A stretch of 10,016 bases of DNA from Candidatus Methanophagales archaeon (GTDB lineage Archaea > Halobacteriota > Syntropharchaeia > Alkanophagales > Methanospirareceae), in assembly GCA_030668065.1 (NCBI GenBank), contig DAOUUS010000040.1, positions 1 to 10,016 on the forward strand, given 5' to 3'. Numbering within the stretch: the stretch's first letter is position 1; every line of letters starts with the position of its first letter. The translations under genes and the position numbers were made by a program. Below the pieces are notes generated by a model, which had not been told where the DNA came from, searched no databases, and worked only from the letters and a program-made list of their open reading frames with translations. This document shows, in pieces, positions 1 through 5,923 of this stretch.

Positions 1-731
1 GTACTGGTAGTAACAATAAGCGTATTCGTCTCCAGTTTCGCCATTACGCCCATCCCCACCACGGTCTTACCCGCACCACAAGGCAGCACCACAACGCCAC
101 TACCGCCCGCTGCACTGCCGCCTGCATAGAACGAATCAACGGCTTCTATCTGATATTTCCGCAATGAAAACGGCGATCCCCTTCGTGTGGTACTCAAAAG
201 CTGAACTGGTAGTAATTCGCCCTCCACGTACCCTACGAGGTCCTCAGCCGGGAACCCGATGTCGGTAAGCGCTTTCTTTATGTAGCCACGTGCCCCTAAC
301 TTTACAACCACAGTTTTCGCATCTATCTGCTCCTCTGTGAGGTGACACATGATCTTCTTGTTTCGTATCACTTCCTGCATCAAAATCTCGTCATCGCTCC
401 TGAGCACCACCGCATCGTTTAGTTTCTCCAGCTTCAATCTGCCATATCGCGATACGTAATCCGTTATATCGGTGATAACGTTTTCAGGCACCTCGTATCT
501 GCTAAAGGATGCCAGTGCCGATATTATCTGTGATGCCCTCATGCCCGCAGCGGCTGCGTTCCATAGCGAAAGATTGGTTATTTTATACGTGTGAACGTGT
601 TCCGGGCTTTTTATCAGCTCTGCGAACCGGATTATCGCATCCCGGGCATCTTCATATCTCGGATTGTCCACCTCTAGCAGTATCGTCTTGTCGCCCTGCA
701 CAATCAGGGGGTCATAATCCTGTGCGGTCAT
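1..731 (-). CDS. xpb: XPB/Rad25-family DNA repair helicase, bacterial type, N-terminal part (cut by window edge)
   Basis: Superfamily 2 ATP-dependent 3'-5' DNA helicase of the XPB/ERCC3 family, expected to act in DNA unwinding for repair. The ATG at 729-731 starts a frame that stays open for 243 codons to the window edge. Residues 8-100 form the XPB/Ssl2 N-terminal domain (PF13625-like), with PLIVQGDKTILLEV at 8-21, HVHTYKITNLSLWNA at 45-59 and RYGRLKL at 95-101. This layout matches bacterial XPB such as the mycobacterial enzyme, as I remember it, better than the shorter archaeal XPB with Bax1. A Q-motif-like LRKYQIEAV lies at 190-198 and Walker A LPCGAGKT at 216-223. Walker B and the second RecA lobe lie outside the window. 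It is divergent from the 666-aa gene at 804, which carries the same N-terminal domain, and the 72-bp gap between them must hold both promoters. The family call is firm; the cellular pathway is inferred. Confidence 0.93.
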   Translation of the reverse strand, partial: MTAQDYDPLIVQGDKTILLEVDNPRYEDARDAIIRFAELIKSPEHVHTYKITNLSLWNAAAAGMRASQIISALASFSRYEVPENVITDITDYVSRYGRLKLEKLNDAVVLRSDDEILMQEVIRNKKIMCHLTEEQIDAKTVVVKLGARGYIKKALTDIGFPAEDLVGYVEGELLPVQLLSTTRRGSPFSLRKYQIEAVDSFYAGGSAAGGSGVVVLPCGAGKTVVGMGVMAKLETNTLIVTTS

Positions 732-803
732 AGTTGAAATTATTTTAACGAATAGATAAATGTACTATGTAGTCACGCAAATATCCCTGAGAAGAGATAA
801 GTA
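732..803. promoter_or_regulatory. Divergent promoter region between xpb and its WYL partner
   Basis: An AT-rich 72-bp gap separates two divergent start codons. On the plus strand GAATAGATAAATGTA (about 750-764) is TATA-like and lies about 45 nt before the ATG at 804. Read on the minus strand the same core gives CATTTATCTATTCG, about 30 nt before the xpb ATG. One AT-rich core could therefore serve both genes, giving a short xpb leader. No clear GGTG ribosome binding site precedes either start. Assignment of the boxes is by eye only. Confidence 0.4.
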
Positions 804-2804
804 ATGGACCGCAAGATAGAACTGGAGGAAAGACTGGGAAAACTTACAATTGATGGCATAATGAGCTTTGCCTCGCTCTGGCATCTCGATAGTGGTGACA
901 ACGCCCGGCACATGAATAACCGGAAGAAACGGAGCAAGAACGCGCTTATCAAGTTTGTTGCCGATTGTATACGAGACAAAGCCAGGGTGAAAACCATTGT
1001 CAGTCAACTATCCGATAGGGAGAAACAGATTTTAGGTGTTTTTGCGCTCAACAACTGGGTTTTAGAATCTTTAGACCTTTATAGGCAGGAAATAAGCGAA
1101 TCCGAGCTCGGGGTATTTCCGTATAACGTATTCTCTTACGATTTCTATTCGTATTATCCGCGTAAGTCCGAGATAAGGGCAAGAGGTATTCTGGGCCTGC
1201 TTTTACTCGTGCGAGTACGTAAATACGGTATTTCGGGGCCTATCGTTTATGTCGTGCCCGAAGAGTTCAGAGAAACAATAAACACGGAATTCACATCGAA
1301 ACCGAAGACCAAGCTAAGTCGAAAGGAGCAAGAAACGATAACAGCTATAAAATCAGAAGGATATGCGTTTCTCGAAGACCTCTTTCTGTTCCTTTCACAC
1401 GCAGCTGGCGGTATTACGTTAACGCCATCTCTACATGAATTACCAAAGAGAACTGCGGATAAAATCACGAATATGCTGAACGTGAAGACACGAAATAGAC
1501 TCACGCTGCTGCTATCTGTCGGCAATGCGTTGAAACTAGTTAGAGAGACTTATAAGGGCAGTAAACCCACATTGGTGACTACGGGTACGGTGGAAGAGTT
1601 CTTGATGCAGAGCCGGGAAACTAGAGTTATGATTATACTGGATGTGCTGTCGAGCAATTATGGCCCGCTAGACCAGATGATCCTGGAAGAACTGAAGCGC
1701 ATGGACGCGGACGTATGGTATGACCGCTATCTATTCTACAAACGTGTCTGGAATGCGTTATTCCAGCAGAGGTCCCGAGATTGGTTCGCGGTGAATCAAA
1801 AGAGCCTGGATAGAATCTTCTCGCATCTGCGGTTGTTAGGGCTCTTAGAAGAAGGAGAACATCGGGATACCGAGGATAAAGCCCGGCAAGTATTCCTATT
1901 AAAACCTGCTTTTTTTGGCATACAAGGTGGAACGGAAGAGCGCGTGAAGAGCGTTATCGTGCAGCCGAATTTCGAGATAATTGCGCTTCCTGAGACACCC
2001 GAAGATGTTCTATTCCTTTTAAGTCGTATTTCCGAGATGAAAACCGCGGACAAGGCGCATATATTCATGCTCACAAAAAAAACGTTCTTGAGTGCGATGG
2101 ATAACGGCATGGATGCGGAAAAAATAATCGAACTGCTCAAGAACAATGCAAAAGCGGAAATCCCTCAGAATGTGCTGTACAGTCTAAAAGAGTGGAGTGA
2201 GTCGTATGGCACTGTGGAGTTGAGACGGGGTGTCTTTTTAGAGGCCGACCCCGAACTGATGCGTGTGATAAAAGCTAAAATACGAGCACAGGTAATAAAA
2301 GATATTTCTGACACTTCTGTGATAACGACAAAAAGAGGAGTGCTCGCGGATTTGATAAAAGAAGAAGAAGGTATATTTCTGGAAGCGGTGGATGCAATAA
2401 CGGCTGCCGAGGTCGAAAAGGCGATAGGGCAATATGTGGTAAAGAAACCGGCTGAACGGATATTCGTGATAGAAAGTGCGAATATTGAGAAATGCCGTAT
2501 CGCACTCAAGAAACGAGAGATATACCCCAAGGATTATGTCCGCGGGGAGGATGGAGTAATTCATTCGAAACAACAGAAGAAGGAGTTAATAGAAGCAGCG
2601 ATCGATGAAGCTAAGAGGATAAAGATGGTGTATCTTTCAGAAGGTTTTCGCGAGACGGAACGAGTAATTGACCCTTATGAAGTAGGTGAAAGCTATGTAG
2701 AGGGGTATTGTCACTTACGGAATGAGAAGCGAGTGTTCCGGCTGGACAGGATAAAAAAGGTGGAGATGCTGGAAGTGCAAGAGTCCGGACTTGCCTATTT
2801 ATAG
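804..2804 (+). CDS. Helicase XPB/Ssl2 N-terminal-domain protein with C-terminal WYL domain; probable XPB partner
   Basis: A 666-aa protein without helicase motifs. Residues about 383-475 repeat the N-terminal domain of the divergent XPB: SVIVQPNFEIIALPE here matches PLIVQGDKTILLEV there, and IPQNVLYSLKEW followed by SYGTVEL matches VPENVITDITDY followed by RYGRLKL. Residues 1-380 are mostly helical with a winged-helix-like stretch near 320-360 (FSHLRLLGLLEEG). Residues about 595-660 look like a WYL domain, with VYLSEGFRETERVIDPYEVG, a degenerate SYV in place of WYL, and the closing FRLDRIKKVEML. In actinobacteria, as I recall, a protein with this central domain sits beside XPB, which supports a functional pair. 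WYL domains bind nucleic acid or nucleotide ligands, so a DNA-damage sensing or XPB-loading role is plausible but inferred. The start ATG lacks a strong ribosome binding site. MoxR follows after 53 bp on the same strand. Confidence 0.85.
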   Translation: MDRKIELEERLGKLTIDGIMSFASLWHLDSGDNARHMNNRKKRSKNALIKFVADCIRDKARVKTIVSQLSDREKQILGVFALNNWVLESLDLYRQEISESELGVFPYNVFSYDFYSYYPRKSEIRARGILGLLLLVRVRKYGISGPIVYVVPEEFRETINTEFTSKPKTKLSRKEQETITAIKSEGYAFLEDLFLFLSHAAGGITLTPSLHELPKRTADKITNMLNVKTRNRLTLLLSVGNALKLVRETYKGSKPTLVTTGTVEEFLMQSRETRVMIILDVLSSNYGPLDQMILEELKRMDADVWYDRYLFYKRVWNALFQQRSRDWFAVNQKSLDRIFSHLRLLGLLEEGEHRDTEDKARQVFLLKPAFFGIQGGTEERVKSVIVQPNFEIIALPETPEDVLFLLSRISEMKTADKAHIFMLTKKTFLSAMDNGMDAEKIIELLKNNAKAEIPQNVLYSLKEWSESYGTVELRRGVFLEADPELMRVIKAKIRAQVIKDISDTSVITTKRGVLADLIKEEEGIFLEAVDAITAAEVEKAIGQYVVKKPAERIFVIESANIEKCRIALKKREIYPKDYVRGEDGVIHSKQQKKELIEAAIDEAKRIKMVYLSEGFRETERVIDPYEVGESYVEGYCHLRNEKRVFRLDRIKKVEMLEVQESGLAYL

Positions 2805-2807
2805 CGG

Positions 2808-2841
2808 GTCTTAGCGGAGACTCTATTGCACTTAGCGTGCA
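2808..2841 (+). promoter_or_regulatory. Two small inverted repeats in the WYL gene-moxR gap
   Basis: GTCT-TAGCGG-AGAC lies near 2808-2821 and TGCAC-TTAGC-GTGCA at 2827-2841. The second has a perfect 5-bp stem with a 5-nt loop and ends one base before the AGGGTGAGGG ribosome binding region of moxR. It could influence translation, or be a weak processing or termination element. No T-tract follows, so a classic terminator is unlikely. The stems are short enough to arise by chance. Confidence 0.25.
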
Positions 2842-2857
2842 GGGTGAGGGCATAAAA

Positions 2858-3850
2858 ATGTACGAAGAAATCGAACGGTTAAATGTAGAGGCACAGGAGT
2901 ACGCAAAACGACTAAATGTGGTTTTAGAGGAAGTAAAACGAGTGATTGTAGGGCAGAAGCACGTATTAAATAAGTTGTTGATTTGTCTTATTGCCGATGG
3001 GCATGTTCTTTTGGAAGGCGTCCCGGGTCTGGCAAAGACATTAATGGTAAAAACGCTATCTGATACACTCACGGCAAAATTCGTCAGGATCCAATTCACT
3101 CCTGACCTGCTTCCCGCAGACATCACAGGCACGAAGATATACGAGCACCGGACTGCGGCTTTTAGCACACAGAAAGGCCCAATATTCTCTAATTTTATAC
3201 TTGCGGATGAGATAAACCGAGCACCGCCAAAAGTACAATCCGCATTGTTAGAAGCCATGCAGGAGAGACAGGTGAGCATCCAGGGCGAAACATTCAAGTT
3301 AGATACACCGTTCATGGTTATGGCGACACAAAACCCGATAGAAACCGAAGGCACCTACAAACTACCGGAAGCTCAGGTTGATAGGTTCACACTTAAGCTT
3401 TTAATAGACTATCCGAATAGAGAAGAGGAGAAAACTATAATACAACGAAATACGCAAGGAATAGAGATTACGCCGGCTGAAGTCCTGACGGGGGATGAGG
3501 TGATCGAGATACAGCGTTTTAATCAACGGATTTACGCGGATGAGAAGATAGAGGATTATGTCACGGAAATCGTGGACGCTACGCGGTATCCCGCGAATTA
3601 CGAGTTAGGTGGTGATATGGAGGGGTTGATAGAATACGGGGCTTCGCCAAGAGCGTCAATATGGCTGATACTTACAGGAAAAGCGCATGCGCTGCTAAAT
3701 GGGCGCGGCTATGTCATCCCCGAGGATATTAAAGCGGTAGCGCATGAGGTGCTGCGGCATCGGTTGATTTTGACGTATGAAGCCGAAGCCGAGGGTATTA
3801 CGTCCGATAATATTATAGATAAGATCCTTGCGAGTGTTAAGGCACCGTGA
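2858..3850 (+). CDS. MoxR-type AAA+ ATPase
   Basis: AAA+ ATPase of the MoxR class, a chaperone-like enzyme that usually helps mature or activate a partner protein with a VWA or DUF58 domain. Visible motifs in the 330-aa product are Walker A GVPGLAKT (54-61), Walker B FILADEINR (113-121), sensor 1 ATQNP (156-160), DRF (175-177) and sensor 2 SPR (263-265), all intact. Length is typical of the family. An in-frame GTG lies 21 bases upstream at 2837. I chose the ATG at 2858 because GGTGA (2843-2847) lies 10 nt before it, a good match to the archaeal anti-SD, and the GTG choice would put that site inside the gene. It lies 53 bp after the WYL protein gene and may share its transcript. The DUF58/VWA gene that normally follows is absent and only short fragments come next, so its client may be encoded elsewhere. 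Confidence 0.93.
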   Translation: MYEEIERLNVEAQEYAKRLNVVLEEVKRVIVGQKHVLNKLLICLIADGHVLLEGVPGLAKTLMVKTLSDTLTAKFVRIQFTPDLLPADITGTKIYEHRTAAFSTQKGPIFSNFILADEINRAPPKVQSALLEAMQERQVSIQGETFKLDTPFMVMATQNPIETEGTYKLPEAQVDRFTLKLLIDYPNREEEKTIIQRNTQGIEITPAEVLTGDEVIEIQRFNQRIYADEKIEDYVTEIVDATRYPANYELGGDMEGLIEYGASPRASIWLILTGKAHALLNGRGYVIPEDIKAVAHEVLRHRLILTYEAEAEGITSDNIIDKILASVKAP

Positions 3851-3997
3851 ACGGCACAATCGAAAAAACCAGTGATTTTAATCAGAGAGCGCTGCAAGGT
3901 GTCGAAGAAAAAGCGATAGAAGTAGCCGTGTAAATGGCGAAGTTTGATTAAAGATGCGGGATTGACTGTTGAAGAGTTTGTTGAGTTGTTATGCTAG
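3847..3997 (+). pseudogene. Frameshifted small ORF ending in a HicA-like C-terminal fragment
   Basis: A GTG overlapping the moxR stop (GTGA) opens a 28-codon frame, VNGTIEKTSDF onward, which ends at TAA (3931-3933). Shifting one base at that stop opens KWRSLIKDAGLTVEEFVELL, ending TGC TAG at 3995-3997. The stretch LIKDAGLTVEEFVELL strongly resembles the C-terminal helix of HicA mRNA-interferase toxins (typically LRKILRDAGLTVEEFIELL). No HicA core (GSH motif) is visible before it, so this may be a tail fragment joined to unrelated sequence, or the end of another small protein family. The resemblance is from memory and covers about 20 residues only. Confidence 0.35.
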
Positions 3998-4294
3998 AAA
4001 AAGGCGATATTTAAATTCAAAAATGGATATTTGGACAGATGGAACCGCTGATTGCACCGGTTAAACTTGTGCCAAAGGCGAGTGCAATCGGTATTTCAGA
4101 TGCTCCGGATTCATTCAATGGGTTATGATGGTTTCTCCGACACAAATCGTTCTCTCGGCGAAAGTTTTATTTCTCATCCATCGTACCCCACATTTTCATC
4201 GTGTTTGCAAATAGTAAATTGTATTCACAGATACCATTTTGCTCTAACTCCTTATCAATAAAATAATATCCCATGTTTCGCTTTTGGTTCTCTT
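3998..4294. other. Gene-poor gap between the moxR and orc1/cdc6 loci, with degenerate coding fragments
   Basis: No intact gene longer than about 40 codons is convincing here. Low-grade fragments can be read on both strands: plus-strand MEPLIAPVKLVPKASAIGIS from 4039, and the minus-strand fragment listed separately at 4115-4274. AT-rich sequence (GATATTTAAATTC) lies around 4005-4020. The stretch looks like remnants of former genes where the rightward and leftward transcription units meet. I saw no obvious terminator hairpin. Confidence 0.4.
4115..4274 (-). pseudogene. Possible small ORF downstream of orc1/cdc6, frameshifted
   Basis: An ATG at 4272-4274, 20 bases after the orc1/cdc6 stop, opens a 35-codon frame (MGYYFIDKELEQNGICEYNL and onward) ending at TAA 4167-4169. 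Skipping one base at DEK|TAA opens KTFAERTICVGETIITH, ending at TGA 4115-4117. The codon choice on both sides looks protein-like, which suggests a short gene of about 51 codons with one extra base. Alternatively the first 35 codons alone are a small protein. I do not recognise a family. Confidence 0.3.
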
Positions 4295-5498
4295 CTATGC
4301 TGTTACTTTGATATTAGATATTGCTTTAAGCCTAGGGTCTTCAACCAATAGAAGTTGCAAAAGCACTTCGGGCACGCATAATGATATTTCCCTTGTATTC
4401 CCATATTTTCCTTTGCTCACCTTCACTGCGTTTATCAATCCCAAAATGTCCAATTCGGAGATTACATCTTGAACTCTTCGCGGCGATGACGCTTTTATGC
4501 CTAAATTGCTACATAATCGCAGATAAATATTATAGACTTCACCACTGGTGAAAGGTCCTTTGTTTCTTTCTCTATTTGTCGACAATAGACAGCTCAACAC
4601 GATCTTTAATTGTAGCGATAGTGTTTTTACCACTTCAGCAATCCAATCTGTTTCAATCTTGTCACTTGCGAGTCGCACATGTTCCACAGTTATCACATCT
4701 AAGTTTTTGCCTTCTACAATTTCACCTGAGGTACGTAGTAGGTCAAGGGCAAGCATAGCGTTTCCATGTTCTTTAGCAGCAAAAGCAGCACATAGCGGTA
4801 TCACCCCTCTCTTTATCACCGATTTATTAAAGGCTATTTCTGCTCTTTGTGTTAGAATATCCTGCAATTGGTTGGCATTGTATGGCGGAAATTTTATTTC
4901 CTCCTCGCTCAATGATGACTTCACTCTTGTGTCCAATAGCTCAGTGAATGCAGGGACATTTAAAATACCTATCATACTTACCTTCGCAGTGTTTAACTCG
5001 CTGTTTATAATAGAGTTCAGATAATGTTTTCTTTCCTCTGGTTACTAAATTGTCCATCTCATCCAATATTACTGTTACGTATCTATCGTCCCTATCTATC
5101 AAACTCTTAAACTCGGAATACTGCATATCTGTTGTCCATCCAGACGTTGGAACTTGCTTATTGAAGACCCGTGCAAGATAAGAAAAAACCTTATACTGCG
5201 TATCAAATAACTCGCAGTTGATATATATCAGAGTGCTTTCACGGTCCATCTTCTTCCTCCTCGCTTCTAATTGCTTAGCCACATATTTTACCGTAACGGT
5301 CTTACCCGTTCCCGTCTTCCCGTAGATTAATAGATTAGAAGGTGTTTTTCCTTTTAGCGCCGCTGATAATGTATCCGCTAAACTTTTTATTTGCTTTTTC
5401 CGATGTGGTAGTTTCTCAGGAATATACATGGGGCGGAGTGACTCTTTATTCGCAAATATCCTTTTCTCGCCTATCAAGTCCTCGGATTGATTGTCCAT
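4295..5498 (-). pseudogene. cdc6: Orc1/Cdc6 replication initiator paralogue split by a frameshift
   Basis: Archaeal origin-recognition AAA+ ATPase in two reading frames. The N-terminal piece (ATG at 5498) carries Walker A GKTGTGKT (residues 60-67) and Walker B VILDEMDNL (143-151), then leaves frame after LSELYYK (165) at about 5003. The next frame continues as INSELNTAKVS, then MIGILNVPAFTELLDTRVKS, the family's FPPYNANQL stretch and a C-terminal winged helix (RVQDVISELDILGL). Rejoined length is about 402 aa, normal for Orc1/Cdc6, so nothing large is missing. The usual GDAR sensor-2 motif reads GNAM, and DPRV reads DTRV, so ATP control may already be altered. The C-terminal piece has its own ATG at 4975 and could be made separately. 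It follows aroB' and a small HTH gene on the same strand and is probably cotranscribed. Family identity is certain. Whether this is a pseudogene, a two-part protein or a sequence error is open. Confidence 0.9.
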
Positions 5499-5510
5499 AG
5501 TTATAGTACT

Positions 5511-5585
5511 CTACCCTATTACACAAAAAGCTATCTCGATATTGATGTTACCGTCCGTGTTGATGCTTTTGGTAGGCCTATTCAT
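5511..5585 (-). CDS. Possible 24-aa small ORF between the HTH gene and orc1/cdc6
   Basis: An ATG at 5583-5585 overlaps the stop of the upstream HTH gene in the ATGA pattern typical of translational coupling. It opens a 24-codon frame (MNRPTKSINTDGNINIEI and onward) ending TAG at 5511-5513, 12 nt before the orc1/cdc6 ATG. It fills most of the otherwise empty gap in the presumed operon. No family is recognised, and an ORF this short can occur by chance. Its only support is position and the overlap. Confidence 0.22.
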   Translation of the reverse strand: MNRPTKSINTDGNINIEIAFCVIG

Positions 5586-5923
5586 TCATCAAGACTAGCT
5601 AGCACTTCAGTTTTTCGTTGTTCTAGAGCGACCACTTGTGCTTTCAAGCTCTTCAATTCTTTGTTGATCTGTGCCAACTCGTTCTTGTTTCTTTTTCCCG
5701 TATGGTAGTTGTCGCCGTATTTTTCTGCTACAAACGCTTCTACTTCGCTTCGGACCAGCTTGAAATATGGGTTCTCGAACACATAATTAACGCGATACTG
5801 TAGTTTGCCATCCCCAATGGCCGCTATAATTTCCTCTTGTGTAAGCCCAAATTCTTTTCGTGCTGATTTATCACTAAGAGTGGCCCCTTTCGAGGTCCAA
5901 GCGGAATTTGCACCTATTATCAT
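5582..5923 (-). CDS. Small protein with winged-HTH-like N-terminal half and C-terminal coiled coil
   Basis: A 113-aa basic protein of unknown function. Residues about 17-66 look like a MerR/excisionase-style winged helix: a helix-turn-helix SARKEFGLTQEEIIAAI, a short hairpin GKLQYRVNYVFENPYFKLV, then RSEVEAFVAEKYG. Residues about 79-111 form a heptad-rich coiled coil (ELAQINKELKSLKAQVVALE), suggesting dimerisation. I recall similar short proteins in methanogens and other prokaryotes annotated only as hypothetical. Its ATG follows the aroB' TAA with no gap, so translation is probably coupled to aroB'. The GGTG nearby lies inside the aroB' end. It may regulate DNA or bind another nucleic acid, but nothing links it to the shikimate pathway except position. 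The structural call is by eye. Confidence 0.7.
   Translation of the reverse strand: MIIGANSAWTSKGATLSDKSARKEFGLTQEEIIAAIGDGKLQYRVNYVFENPYFKLVRSEVEAFVAEKYGDNYHTGKRNKNELAQINKELKSLKAQVVALEQRKTEVLASLDE

Noticed and set aside
509..733. Plus-strand 74-codon ORF
   Set aside because: It lies entirely antisense to the xpb N-terminal domain, whose minus frame has clear family motifs. Its composition is Pro/Ser/Cys-rich, as expected for an antisense frame.
2837..2857. GTG start for MoxR adding seven residues
   Set aside because: The ribosome binding site GGTGA at 2843-2847 would fall inside the coding region, and the ATG at 2858 has ideal spacing to it.
2611..3354. Minus-strand 247-codon ORF
   Set aside because: It is antisense to the end of the WYL gene and to the MoxR Walker and sensor motifs, spans the gap between them, and has no motif of its own.
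4039..4128. Plus-strand 29-codon ORF MEPLIAPVKLVPKASAIGIS onward
   Set aside because: It looks protein-like but has no ribosome binding site, ends quickly at TGA and overlaps a competing minus-strand fragment, so it is too weak to annotate.
4548..5024. Plus-strand 158-codon ORF
   Set aside because: It is antisense to the orc1/cdc6 C-terminal part, Ser-rich, and without recognisable domains.
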